This document shows positions 23,066-35,305 of a stretch of 64,000 bases of DNA, in pieces. Position 1 is the stretch's first letter, and the number at the start of each line of letters is the position of its first letter. The position numbers and the translations under genes were made by a program. The stretch comes from Liolophura sinensis (lineage: Eukaryota > Mollusca > Polyplacophora > Chitonida > Chitonidae), in NCBI RefSeq assembly GCF_032854445.1, contig NC_088301.1, positions 59,656,512 to 59,720,511 on the forward strand, written 5' to 3'. A model generated the notes under the pieces. That model searched no databases and had not been told where the DNA came from. It was given only the letters and a program-made list of their open reading frames with translations.

Positions 23066-25244
23066 ATGTTGTCGTTGCCACACTCTCATAAAACTGTCAT
23101 TGTGTTGGACAGAAGTCCTTACTTCGCACAGTCTTGCAAGGAGAGCGTAGATTATGATGTGCAGCCGAAAACGAAGTCCCAAGGGTTCATTCCAGCGGCG
23201 CCTATTTCAAAGACGCTGTGGACAGCAAATGTAGAAGCCATGCTGGAATACATACGTATCGTATATGATATATTCCCAGGAAAAAAACTAGTAAGCCATT
23301 TGTATCGTATTTATGTAACTGAGTATTTAATCATTTAAATGTATAATATCTGTGACATTGCCCTCAACTCCCATTTCATGCAGGTAACATAAAAACGTTA
23401 ATGCATTGATCCATAATGACAGAATTAAAGAATAGTTTTCTTGACTAAGTGCTGTATGAGTAACGAGCAGTAGTCATTTGATACCAAAATCAATTCATTC
23501 CAAATCATTCATTGGTCCTACTCTGAGCTGAGAAGATAGCATCTTTAAATTGTTGATTTAAGCTGAATCAACATTTCAAAGTCTTGCAAATTCATGGGCT
23601 CAGGCAAACTAAAGCGACTAAAAGATGTGATTTTATTGTAGGTGCTAATAGTGCCATTGAGCCAACAGATCCCATTAGGCGCTATTAAGTCTAGCAAACA
23701 CCATAAAATCATGCCTTTTATCCACGTTACTTTGCCAGAGACCCCACAGTGCGTGAACTTGTGAGACACTTAAAATTCTGATTAGGCTCATTGCTTGGTC
23801 TACTGTTTAACTTTTTTTCAGTTTCAAGTGATAACAAGCGACTCCAACTCACAAAGGCTAAACACATGGTTGTTGAGGGAACAAAGTATACATCAGGTGA
23901 GATTTTTTTTCGATCATGATCAATATTTACACTCTGACAAATTATATATAATTTTGTTGTTGTGATATTTAAGAAATGTGAAACTTGTATGACACTTGTA
24001 TATGTGTTTTCTATAAATTCACACTCTGCCTGTTAGACGCTTCTGCATGTTTGGCAAGAATAATCTGTTATGGTTATACTCTAATCTGATTTCCTCCACT
24101 CAGAAATCAAACAGACAAATGATATGTAAGTGAAATATTTTTGAGTGAAACCTCAGGCATGTAAGAAAATGAATAAATTACAAGAAAAATTTGTTCCTTC
24201 TCTGAGTAATCAAAAGCTGACAATGACATTGCTGCCTTGAAATATATTTCTTTTTGAAATGTAGATAATGCTTGGTCTGGCCCACATTGGACCCCCGAGT
24301 CTGAATGACAGTGGTGATGACTGCAGTGTTATGCATGGCCTTTCCCAAGCTATAGAGGTTCTGTGTGAACCGAGTGAGGGTCAACATGAAGCTAGAACTA
24401 ATCTCATGGAAGATGCTAGGAATGTCCGAAACTGGGGCAGGATCATCTGTGTCACAGCTGTTAAGAGGTACATGCCACATAAAAACTGTAGATGTTTAGC
24501 CACTAGCCAGGGAGGGTGTCTCATTGTCCTTGAGACAATCTATTCGGACAAAATTAACTTGTTTTACAGGGGTATTGAAATGCCATAAACCATAGATCCA
24601 CTCCAAATTTTGTGTGGAGATTTGTATCTCTCTCTCTGGTCAGTGTGCCCTAACAGAATATTCTTTTTGAGAAAATACTCTAATATATTTTGGGTTGTTT
24701 AAAAATGTCCTCAGTAAAACATCTTCATTGTAATGTGACCAAGGTATATGTAGGATTATTTTTAAAAAGTTTATGACAAAAACACATTTGTAACCTCACT
24801 CTGTTTAAGATTTGTTTTAAATGAGAGCAGAACCAGTGTGGCCAGCTCTGTCTGCTTCACCTGTGACTTTAAATCACAGTGATATATCTGGTACTTATTG
24901 AAGGGTGATTTTCTTTGGGCATTCTGGTTTCCTGCATCCATACTTTTGACTTCTGTACTGTGTAAAAAATTCTTGAGGCACATTAAACACCCATCCAAAA
25001 AATAAATGAACAGAAGAATCTTTACATAGTTTCTGACCTTGTGGCGCTGTCTAGTAGCGGAACGATGCTCAGTGCAGTGTGGGTTTTTTGGCTTTTCTGA
25101 ACAGTACAACATGATTTGCTGTGAAAATTAGAAAATGTGTATAATTGTTACCTATTTTGATAGTGAAGCGACAGTTCGAATGCTGGAAGAATGTTGTCAT
25201 GATGCCATAATACAACACAACAACTTGGCTGCTGGCACAGACAC
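23066..25244 (+). CDS. INTS13: Integrator complex subunit 13 (Asunder), 5' four exons
   Basis: In the known family this is part of the INTS10-INTS13-INTS14 module of the nuclear Integrator complex, which processes snRNA 3' ends and terminates some RNA polymerase II transcripts. Exons: 23066-23290 (75 codons from ATG), 23822-23896 (25), 24265-24467, 25164-25244. GT-AG borders and phases join cleanly to about 194 residues, versus about 706 for the human protein. Recognised blocks are SHKTV near residue 7, PISK(T/S)LW near 47-52, E-I-YDIFP-KKL at the end of exon 1, GPP near 110, QHEART near 140, and GRIICVT at about 158-164, all in the order of the N-terminal von Willebrand A-like domain. Exon 4 ends with two bases of a codon. 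The next exon, expected to encode an 'M-I-C-L-I' strand, was not found, so the rest lies in undetected small exons or beyond the window. Confidence 0.92.
24900..25012 (+). mobile_element. Decayed SINE tail in INTS13 intron 3
   Basis: 'gggcattctggtttcctgca' followed by 'ttcttgaggcacattaaaca' and an A-rich end resembles the SINE body/tail order at 15715 and 31023, with many substitutions. It lies between INTS13 exons 3 and 4. Confidence 0.5.
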
Positions 25245-28200
25245 GTAAGTGTTAATTTACATACTTTGTTCGCATTTGTAAATCATGTTGCATTCTGGTG
25301 GTGTAGATATACTTATCTTTTCTGTTTTTGGAAAACCCCAGTACATTTTGTCAACTTCAAAGTGAATCATTTGGACGGACATGCAAATCATCTTTGAAGT
25401 TGTGAATGTGATCTGTCAAGTGATATGCATTGCATGAAATATATACCGGAAAGTATTCTCCCCTGGACAATCACATGTATGTAGCCGTCTTACTGTTGTG
25501 GGAGACTTGGGTATCTTTCAGTTTGCACTTCACAATATTAATTATGTGAGCAACAGAAAAAACAGTGCCGAAAACTTTTAATTATTTTCTTATTTTGAAG
25601 AATACTGATAATGACATGACATATCGTCCATTACAAAGTTTCACATTTTGCCTGTTTCGGAGATTCTTTATTGATCTTAGTAAGATTCTGGGGATGACAT
25701 CTATTTGTGCACAAAAATGCAAAGTTTGGGGCCAGAGTTTGGATTTTCACCATGCTCGTAATAAACGCCACAGGAAGACATTATTCACAGAGCACCTTCT
25801 GTTTTTACATTGTCCCATTTCCATTTTCACAAAAGTGGGCAAAATTAAGCTGGATGTTCAATGTGTCCACTTGGACTTGGACACAGAGAAAAGTTTTGTT
25901 TGTTTATGCTGAGACCTTTCCTATTGTTGGACAGTTGCCTTGGTTGCTGTGAGTGCTGACCTTGTTTATAATATATTTTATGTTTTCAGGTGTATGCTAT
26001 TAAAACTTGATGTTATTGAATAGCACAGTGAATGAATTTCCTTCAGTCAATTCTGCAATCTGTTGAGATGTACTTAGACCATAAATATGCTAATTAAGCA
26101 TATAAACATATGTTGTTTTTATGCCCCACTCCTCCCCCCACTGTGATATTTGGGATAGTAGGTACATTCAAATCACCGTCTGTACTCATGATATTCCATG
26201 CAACTTAAAAATACTGCTTGTGAAAGTTAGTTTACATAGTCCAAATGATCTAAACTTGTGCTTGCATAATTTTTCAGTTCATTACAAATCAGGTACTTTA
26301 AAGAGTTCTGCAGAGGTGATTGTACTTCATGGATTTCCGTGAAACTGTCTTCATTTTTCCTATGACCTAAACTTTAACTTCTGTGACAGTCAGTTATTAT
26401 TACTAAGTAACCCCTTACAGGATCTGATTGTAATGATGATAGTTTTATTTTTGCATATATATACTTTTTAATTCAAGCATTAAGTCATTTGAAAACCTGT
26501 AGCTGGAATGTGGGGTATTCCACATTCTTGTTAACATTTGGCAGTGAAGTGGAAGTACAGAGTTATTTTTGTTGTCCCCTATATCACATATGGTCCAATT
26601 GCTACATGTATATATGACTCGACATTATTCAAGAATTTATGAGACATGCTCATAAATGGTTATTCATTCTTGAATTGCCTTCGTCATTCAAAGGTTAATC
26701 AGCAGCTTTTCAGTGATTTGGGCTGCCCTTCCCAAGATGCAGTCATTTTAATCTGCTCTGCTGTGTTTGCCTTATTTGCGCAATACCCCTAGAGGATTTG
26801 TCACTCAAGCTTCTCCCAAGTATAGATTGTTGTTTCATTTCTAGGGCATATGTCTGCTGGACTGCCTATTAATTTGTCTAGGCTAGACTTGACTAATGTG
26901 TATACCTTGCCCTCATGGGATGTTGAACTACTGGACAGAACTGTAGACATCTTTCATAAAATCTTTCTTACTTGTATCTGAAGCCCTCTTGTCTTCATCT
27001 GGCTGCTCCACTCCACATGTCACGTTACTATAATGTTCAGCAGTCTCCTTCACGAATCTGGCTACTTTTGCGGATGCTTCTTTCTGTTGTGAGCCTTGAG
27101 GTGTAAATGTGATCCAAATGGGTTCAGTTTTGCAGAGTTTTGTGTATACTTAAAGGACGACAGTACCTGGCTAAAACATATTTCACCCGAATACAGGATG
27201 CTCAAGCTTTCTAAAAAGTATCATACTGTATTTTTCTGACGTGATATCACTGAATAAGAGATAAAACAAAGTGACATTACTGAACTAAAAGATGGTATGA
27301 ATCGAGACAGCCATCATGTGAATTTTATCCATGCACAAGTGTTGCCATTTTATTGCACTGTCTATGTTATGACATTGCCTTAAGCTTTTCACTCCAAAAG
27401 GGATAGCTCATAACACCAAACTGCTGAATAAGACACCATTTTAGGATCCTTTATAACAATTTAGTTACGAGTATGTTGTCTTGTATATGAGGCTGTTCTC
27501 AGACAGTGTTGTGGCACAGGTGTGTGCTACCATAGTTGATTTATGAGCCGTATAATATTCAACAATGTATCAAAAATTATGTCGGACAGTAGAATGTTGT
27601 TTTGACCAAAATCGCATTCATCTCCCCATTAGGCTTCACATATAGAGTCACGCTGCTCAAAATATACAGATATGTGTAGCATGTACATTGTTCATTTAGT
27701 GTTTAGTAAGCAGTTTGTAAACAAGAAATATCAGAGTTAGTGAAAAATAAATCTTCAGGATGCCGATGGTTTATTGGTACAAGAAGACATTGAATAACGT
27801 TTAAAATTTAACTTCTTCAGAAATAATTTTTTCTCCAAATTTACCACAACTAACATGACTGAAGAGTTTTAGTGTCGCTCCTTTATCCTTCTTGCAGACC
27901 AGGGATGTTTTTTTTTCTATTTTACTTTTAAAAAAAAGCAGTAAAATAATTCAAGCATGGTGTTAGAGCTGATGTGCTTTCTCTTGAAGTCCACAAAGAA
28001 TAACTAGGTCAGCAAGAAAGCTCTACAATCCACCACCACTGCACTGTAGATATAATAGGAGAAGTTACTACGCATAAAAAGTAACCATGGAGTTGTATCT
28101 CTCTAACACTGATTTAAAGGTAATTGAGCACAGGTATAGTGCTAAGTTTTGATATGAATATTAATCCTATCTCTCCCTATGATCCATGCATGCCTCCTAG

Positions 28201-28602
28201 CCTGCAGGTAAATCAGCATGCGCCCTACCGTATGACATGTGGTTGTATTTGAATTGGGCAAACACCATACAGGCGAATACATCTTGCCCCAGAATCAGTC
28301 CCAAAAATATTTGTTTAATGCATGAAATAGTGAGACTGCTGATAACAATATGTAGGTGTGTGTCATTAGCCTAAGTTGGATTTATATCCATGTTTTATAT
28401 CCAAGTGTTACACAAGCCTACAGCAATGCTGTAAACATGCCCTGGTGGGAAAAGTCGCCCGTCTAGAAACAGGAATGCCCACTGCATCTGCAGGCGATTT
28501 GAACTGGGTCACTGGTCAACTCTTCCGCAGTGGCTGTACATTCGGCTGTACATTGGAACTTGGGTGCCCCCCAGATAATGAGCTGGAGATCCCTGTAAAT
28601 GC
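25245..28602. other. Probable INTS13 intron 4, no exon recognised
   Basis: This begins with the strong donor 'gtaagt' after exon 4. Acceptor-like sites followed by open frames near 25990, 26407 and 26714 were read by eye. None encodes the expected INTS13 continuation in the required phase. No other gene was seen. Confidence 0.5.
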
Positions 28603-31600
28603 TAATATCTCAAAGCTGTCAGTGTACCTCTCTTATATATATGTGTGTCATCTCAAAGTTGTCAGTGTACCTCTCATATATATCTTTGTGTCATCTCAAA
28701 GTTGTCAGTGTACCTCTCATATATCTGTGTGTCATCTCAAAGTTGTTAGTGTACCTCTCATATATCTGTGTGTCATCTCAAAGTTGTTAGTGTACCTCTC
28801 TTATATGTGTGTCATCTCAAAGTTGTCAGTGTGCCGCTCTTATATATGTGTCATCTCAAAGTTGTCAGTGTACCTCTCTTATATATATGTGTGTCATCTC
28901 AAAGTTGTCAGTGTACCTCTCTTATATATCTGTGTGTCATCTCAAAGTTGTCAGTGTACCTCTCTTATATATCTGTGTGTCATCTCAAAGTTGTCATTGT
29001 GTCTCTCTTATATATCTGTGTGTCATCTCAAAGTTGTCATTGTACCTCTCTTATATATCTGTGTGTCATCTCAGAGTTGTCAGTGTACCTCTCATATATA
29101 TGTGTGTTATCTCAAAGTTGTCAATGTACCTCTCATATATATCTTTGTGTCATCTCAAAGTTGTCAGTGTACCTCTCTTATATATATGTGTGTCATCTCA
29201 AAGTTGTCATTGTGTCTCTCATATATATCTGTGTGTCATCTCAAAGTTGTCATTGTGTCTCTCTTATATATCTGTGTGTCATCTCAAAGTTGTCATTGTA
29301 CCTCTCTTATATATCTGTGTGTCATCTCAAAGTTGTCATTGTACCTCTCTTATATATCTGTGTGTCATCTCAAAGTTGTTAGTGTACCTCTCTTATTTAT
29401 CTGTGTGTCATCTCAAAGTTGTCAATGTACCTCTCTTATATATATGGGTGTCATCTCAAAGTTGTCAGTGTACCTCTCTTATATATCTGTGTGTCATCTC
29501 AAAGTTGTTAGTGTACCTCTCTTATATATATGTGTGTCATCTCAAAGCTGTCAATGTGTCTCTCTTATATATCTGTGTGTCATCTCAAAGTTGTCATTGT
29601 GTCTCTCTTATATATCTGTGTGTCATCTCAAAGTTGTCATTGTACCTCTCTTATATATCTGTGTGTCATCTCAAAGTTGTCAGTGTACCTCTCTTATATA
29701 TCTGTGTGTCATCTCAAAGTTGTTAGTGTACCTCTCTTATTTATCTGTGTGTCATCTCAAAGCTGTCAATGTGTCTCTCTTATATATCTTTGTGTCATCT
29801 CAAAGTTGCCATTGTGTCTCTTATATATCTGTGTGTCATCTCAAAGTTGTCATTGTGTCTCTTATATATCTGTTGTCAGTGTACCTCTTTTATATATCTG
29901 TGTGTCATCTCAAAGTTGTCAATGTACCTCTCTTATATATATGTGTGTCATCTCAAAGTTGTCAGTGTACCTCTCTTATATATCTGTGTGTCGTCTCAAA
30001 GTTGTTAGTGTACCTCTGTTATATATGTGTGTTATCTCAAAGCTGTCAGTGTACCTCTCATATATATGTGTGTCATCTCAAAGCTGTCAATGTGTCTCTC
30101 ATATATATCTGTGTGTCATCTCAAAGCTGTCAATGTGTCTCTCTTATATATCTTTGTGTCATCTCAAAGTTGCCATTGTGTCTCTTATATATCTGTGTGT
30201 CATCTCAAAGTTGTCATTGTGTCTCTTATATATCTGTTGTCAGTGTACCTCTTTTATATATCTGTGTGTCGTCTCAAAGTTGTCAATGTATCGCACTTAT
30301 GTATGTGTGTGTCATCTCAAAGTTGTCAGTGCACCTCTTATATATATATCTGTGTGTCATCTCAGAGTTGTCGTACCACTCTTATGTATCTGAGTGTCAT
30401 CTCAAAGTTGTCAATGTACCTCTCTTATATATCTCTGTGTCATCTCATAGTTGTCAGTGCACCTCTTATATATATCTGTGTGTCATCTCAGAGTTGTCGT
30501 ACCACTCTTATGTATCTGAGTGTCATCTCAAAGTTGTCAGTGTACCTCTCTTATATATCTCTGTGTCATCTCAAAGTTGTCAATGTGTCTCTCTTATATA
30601 TCTGTGTATCATTTCAAAGTTGTCAGTGTACCTCTCTTGTATATCTGTGTGTCACCTCAAAGTTGTCAGTGTAGCTCTTTTGTATTTCTGTTTATCACCA
30701 CACAGTTGTCCATGAACCAGTCTTGTATTTCTGTTTATCACCACACAGTTGTCAATGTACCTCTCTTGTATATCTGCATGTCATCTCAAAGTTGTCAGTG
30801 TACATCTCTCATGTATCTTTGTGTCACCTCAAAGTTGTCAATGTACCGCTGTTGTATTTCTGTTTATAACCGCAAAGTTGTCCATGAACATGTCTAGTAT
30901 TTCTGTTTATCACCACACAGTTGTCAGTGTACCTCTCTTGTATATCTATGTGCCACCTCAAAGTTGTCAATTTATCTCTCTTATATATCTGTCTGTCATC
31001 CCAAAGCTTTCAATGTACCTCTTGGAGCGTAATGACCCAGGAGTGAGTTCAAGTCCAGCTCATGCTGGGAAAGGTCTACAGCAACCTTATTGCTCGCCGT
31101 CGTTGTATAAGTGAAATATCCTTGAGTACGGCATGTAACACCAATCAAAATTAATAAATAAATGTACCTCTCTTACAGATCTGTCTATCATCTCAAAAGC
31201 TGTCTCTGTACCTCTCTTATATATGTGTGTGTCATCTCAAAGTTGTCATTGTACCTCTCTTATATATCTGTTTGTTATCTCAAAGTTGTCATTGTACTTC
31301 TTTTATATATCTGCATATCATCTCAGAGTTGTCAGTGTACCTCTCTTATATATCTGTGTGTCATCACAAAGTTGTCAGTGTACCTCTCTTATATATCTGT
31401 GTGTCACCACAAAGTTGTCAGTGTACCTCTCGTATATATCTGTGTGTCACCACAAAGTCGTCCATCTACCTGTCATGTATTTCTTTTTATCACCAAAAAG
31501 TTGTCATTGTATCTCTCTTATGTATCTGTGTTATCTCAAAGTTGTCAGTGTTTTCTGTCTTGTATATCTGTGTATCACCTCAAAGTTGTCCATGTAGCTA

Positions 31601-33175
31601 ACTTGTATTTCTGTTTTATCACTACAAAGTCATTGTACCTCTCTTATATATCTGTATATCACCACAAACTTGTCAATGTACCTCTCTTATATATCTTTCT
31701 ATATCTCTCTTACCTCTTTTATATATCTTTGTGTTATCTCAAAGTTGTCAATGTACCACTCATAAATATCTGTGTGTTATTTCAAAGTTATCAGTGTACT
31801 TCTCTTGTATTTCTGTTTATCACCACAAAGCTGTCCCTGTAGCTGTCTTATATTTCTGTTTATCACCACGAAGTTGTCCCTGTAGCTGTCTTGTATTTCT
31901 GTTTATCACCACAAAGCTGTCCCTGTAGCTGTCTTGTATTTCTGTTTATCACCACAAAGGTATCCATGTAGCTGTCTTGTATTTCTGTTTTATCACCACG
32001 AAGTTGTCATTGTACCTCTCTTATATATCTGTGTCGTCTCAAAGGTGTCATTGTACCTCTCTTATATGTCTGTTTATAACCACAGACTTGTCAATGTACC
32101 TCTCTTATATATCTTTCTGTATCTCTCTTACCTGTCTGATATATCTTTGTGTTATCTCAAAGTTGTCAATGTAAAATTCTTATATATGACTGTGTCATCT
32201 CAAAGTTGTGAATGTACCTCTCATATATATATCTGTTTGTTATCTCAAAGTTATCAGTGTACCTCTCTTGTATTTCTGTTTATCACCATAACGCTATCCA
32301 TGTAGTTGTCTTGTATTTCTGTTTATCACCACAAAGCTGTCCCTGTGGCTGTCTTGTATTTCTGTTTATCGCCACAAAGCTGTCCCTGTAGCTGTCTTGT
32401 ATTTCTGTTTATCATCACAAAGCTGTCCATGTAGCTGTCTTGTATTTCTGTTTATCACTGTCCCTGTAGCTGTCTTGTATTTCTGTTTTTCACCTCAAAG
32501 CTGTCCCTGTAGCTGTCTTGTATTTCTGTTTATCACCACAAAGGTATCATGTAGCTGTCTTATATTTCTGTTTATCACCACAAAGGTATCCATGTAGCTG
32601 TCTTGTATTTCTGTTTATCACCATAAAGCTCTCCCTGTAGCTGTCTTGTATTTCTGTTTATCACCACAAAGCTGTCCCTGTAGCTGTCTTATATTTCTGT
32701 TTATCACCACAAAGGTATCCATGTAGCTGTCTTGTATTTCTGTTTATCACCACAAAGCTGTCCCTGTAGCTGTCTTGTATTTCTGTTTATTACCACAAAG
32801 CTGTCCATGTAGCTTTCTTATATTTCTGTTTATTACCACAAAGCTGTCCATGTAGCTTTCTTGTATTTCTGTTTTGTCACTACAGTCATTGTACCTCTCT
32901 TATATATCTGTTTATCACCACAAACTTGTCAATTTACCTCTCTTATATATCTTTCTATATCTCTCTTACCTCTTTTATATATCTTTTGTCATCTCAAAGT
33001 TGTCATTGTACCTCTCTTGTATTTCTGTTTTATCAGCACAAAGCTTTCTGTTTGTACCTTTCTGTTTGTACCTTCTGTTTGTTACCTCAAACCTATTAAT
33101 GTATTGCACCTCTTTTGTATTTGTGTTTATTACGTCAAGGTGACCTCTTTTCTTACACTGTAAATCATGTGGAAT
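28603..33175. repeat. 43-bp minisatellite/satellite array, ~100 copies, with higher-order repeats
   Basis: The period of exactly 43 bases was measured at 28921 to 28964. Type A units ('cttatatatctgtgtgtcat' plus 'ctcaaagttgtcagtgtacc') fill 28603 to about 30660 and return at 31172-31480. Type B units ('tgtatttctgtttatcacca' plus 'caaagctgtccctgtagct') dominate 31800-32870 and share the same length, so they are diverged relatives. Larger duplications exist: a block at 29763 recurs at 30127 (364 bases), and a variant trio recurs at 31669, 32087 and 32925 (about 419 bases or a multiple). The unit has no plus-strand stop in any frame, and 43 equals 1 modulo 3, so all three frames are open for hundreds of codons. 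I see no evidence that this is protein coding. It lies between INTS13 exon 4 and the next recognised gene. Confidence 0.95.
31023..31160 (+). mobile_element. SINE inserted in the 43-bp array, with target-site duplication
   Basis: The element starts at 'tggagcgtaatgacccagg', keeps the B-box-like 'gttcaagtccagctc', and ends in 'aaataaata'. The array sequence aatgtacctct is present on both sides (31012-31022 and 31161-31171) as an 11-base duplication. Relative to the copy at 16118 it lacks the first part of the head and a central segment, so it is 5'-truncated and internally shortened. Confidence 0.9.
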
Positions 33176-34745
33176 GTGTCAGTGTACCTTTTTGGTGTTT
33201 CTTTTTTTGACTTCAAACCTGCACTTATTAGTTTATTAAACAGACTACTGTCAAACAGATGAAATAAACTGGATAAAGATCAACACCAGTTTACTCAGTG
33301 CAATTGCTATAGCTCATGTATGGTTACGGCGTTAAACACCAGTCAAATAAAATACAGGTAAATAAACATTTGTCATGTGGATGCTCAGCTATATACATGT
33401 AAATTCTATTGGCATTTACATGTGTATAGAGATCTTAGATCAGGACACCTTTTGAGTCACAAGACACAAGTTAATTTAAACATTAAATCTGTAGACTGGC
33501 ATCATCATAGGGATCATTCTCTGGTTATCATTTTATAGCACTCTGTGTTGAGAGGTTTATTGCTACAGTGCTTCTATTTGGCAGATTAATCTACCGTATA
33601 GATTTTACCTTGGCCATAAATCAGTAAGTGGCTACACTTCCATTGGTTACTGCCATGAATCACTGGTGGGCTGTGGTAATGGCTCTCGCATATCTTGACA
33701 AAGTTTTATTCCATTCAGTAACTCCTGTCAGTAATGGACACAAGTTTGAATCAGTTTACTGAGGGCGCTGATTTTAGGTGAACACTTCAGTCAGGTCACT
33801 GTAGGGATATATATCTGAAAACTGTCTTGGCTGTCTTGGCATTGAAGGAAGTATCACATATTTGATGTCTGCGGAAAGGCTAATGCTCACTGACAGGTCT
33901 GCCAGACTAGAAAGCTTGCTATGGTTCATCACAGCATAACTGAGGACGCGTCTGCCTAAACTGCCAGCATTATAGATTTCTATCTTGTGTGAATTGTTCA
34001 AAACAAATGAGAGCGTTTACAAAAAGCTTTTCCTTGTCCGATGGTCACTTTCAGGAAAAGAGGTTTTACATGCTTCATTTTGCCTGGTTTGGTGATGCTT
34101 CTTTGTAGCTTTGTGGTTTTGAATATTATTCTGACTCCTATATTTTAGCAAGTTTAATATATTATGTAAAAGTTTAATATATTATGTAAAATTTTTAAAT
34201 AAAACAAAATGAATTGCTCATGTCACATACTCTAGTTCGAATGTCTAAACAACATTTACTTTTATATATTTACTACGGCTCCGTGACTTGAAAATTTCAA
34301 GACGGCTGCAGCTTAAATATAGAAAACATGCATGAATATAATATTGACAAGCCACTAAATTGAAGAATACCATGCCTGTTTGGTTACAGAAAGTGGAATT
34401 CTGGTTTGAAATTTTTGTCGCCATGATTTATAGGGAGACACTATTTTGAGAATTCTGAAGGTTAACGGTGAGTTCAGAACAATTTGAGACTATACTGAGA
34501 AATTGTTTTTTTTACACCAGTAATGTATGATTACAAGTAATGACTGTATGCTGTAGATGAAACAATATGGCTCAGCTTGCTTCAAAACTAAATATGAGCA
34601 TACATTTAACATGAATAGTCATTGTTCAGACTTTTGGTACATAAAAAGAGTAATTCTGGATGAAGACAAGATCAGGTGTGGAGAATGTCTGTCAGAGATT
34701 ATCTATCTATTAACTCTATCTGAGTGCCCTTCTGTTAAAGGAAGC
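33176..34745. other. No gene seen; SINE tail fragment and a 20-bp duplication
   Basis: A SINE-like tail ('ggcgttaaacaccagtcaaa') is at about 33325-33350. An exact 20-base tandem pair, 'agtttaatatattatgtaaa', sits at 34151-34170 and 34171-34190. Nothing else was recognised. Confidence 0.6.
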
Positions 34746-35305
34746 AGAGGTATACCGTATGTTCTGTCCTTCAGAGGTACACTAAGTGTCCTGTCCCTCT
34801 GAGATATACAGGTACTAAGTGTCCTGTTCACCAGAGGTATACCACATGTTCTGTCTATCAGAGGTACACCAAGTGTATTGTTTACCATAGGTACACCATC
34901 TGTTTTGTTTAGCATAGCTTCAACAACTGTATTGTTTACCATAGCTACACCAACTGTATTGTTTACCATACAACTGTATTGTTTACCATAGCTACACCAA
35001 CTGTATTGTTTACCATAGATACACCGAATGTATTGTTTACCATAGATACACCGAATGTATTGTTTACCACAGGTACACCATCTGTTTTGTTTAGCATAGC
35101 TTCAACAACTGTATTGTTTACCATAGCTACACCAACTGTATTGTTTACCATACAACTATATTGTTTACCATAGCTACACCAACTGTATTGTTTACCATAG
35201 CTACACCGAATGTATTGTTTACCATAGATACACCGAATGTATTGTTTACCATAGATACACCGAATGTATTGTTTACCACAGGTACACCATCTGTATTGAC
35301 TGTAC
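34746..35305. repeat. 27-bp minisatellite, about 21 copies, with 182-bp duplication
   Basis: The core unit is 'tgtattgtttaccatagcta' plus 'caccaac'. The 5' part (34746-34880) is a diverged version ('agaggtatacc...ttctgtc'). A block beginning 'ggtacaccatctgttttg' at 34890 is repeated at 35072, including a shortened unit, so the array grew partly by a 182-base duplication. The minus strand has open frames with a nine-residue period containing N-N-T. I regard these as repeat artefacts. Confidence 0.9.

Noticed and set aside
24178-24480. Minus-strand frame opposite INTS13 exon 3
   Set aside because: It is the antisense shadow of a well-supported exon.
26700-26820. Acceptor-like site with an open frame after INTS13 exon 4
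   Set aside because: The peptide does not match the expected INTS13 segment, and no donor follows before the stop.
28376-30715. A 779-codon open frame, the longest in the window
   Set aside because: Almost all of it is the 43-bp tandem unit, which is stop-free in all three frames. Several equally long frames overlap it, so it is a repeat artefact.
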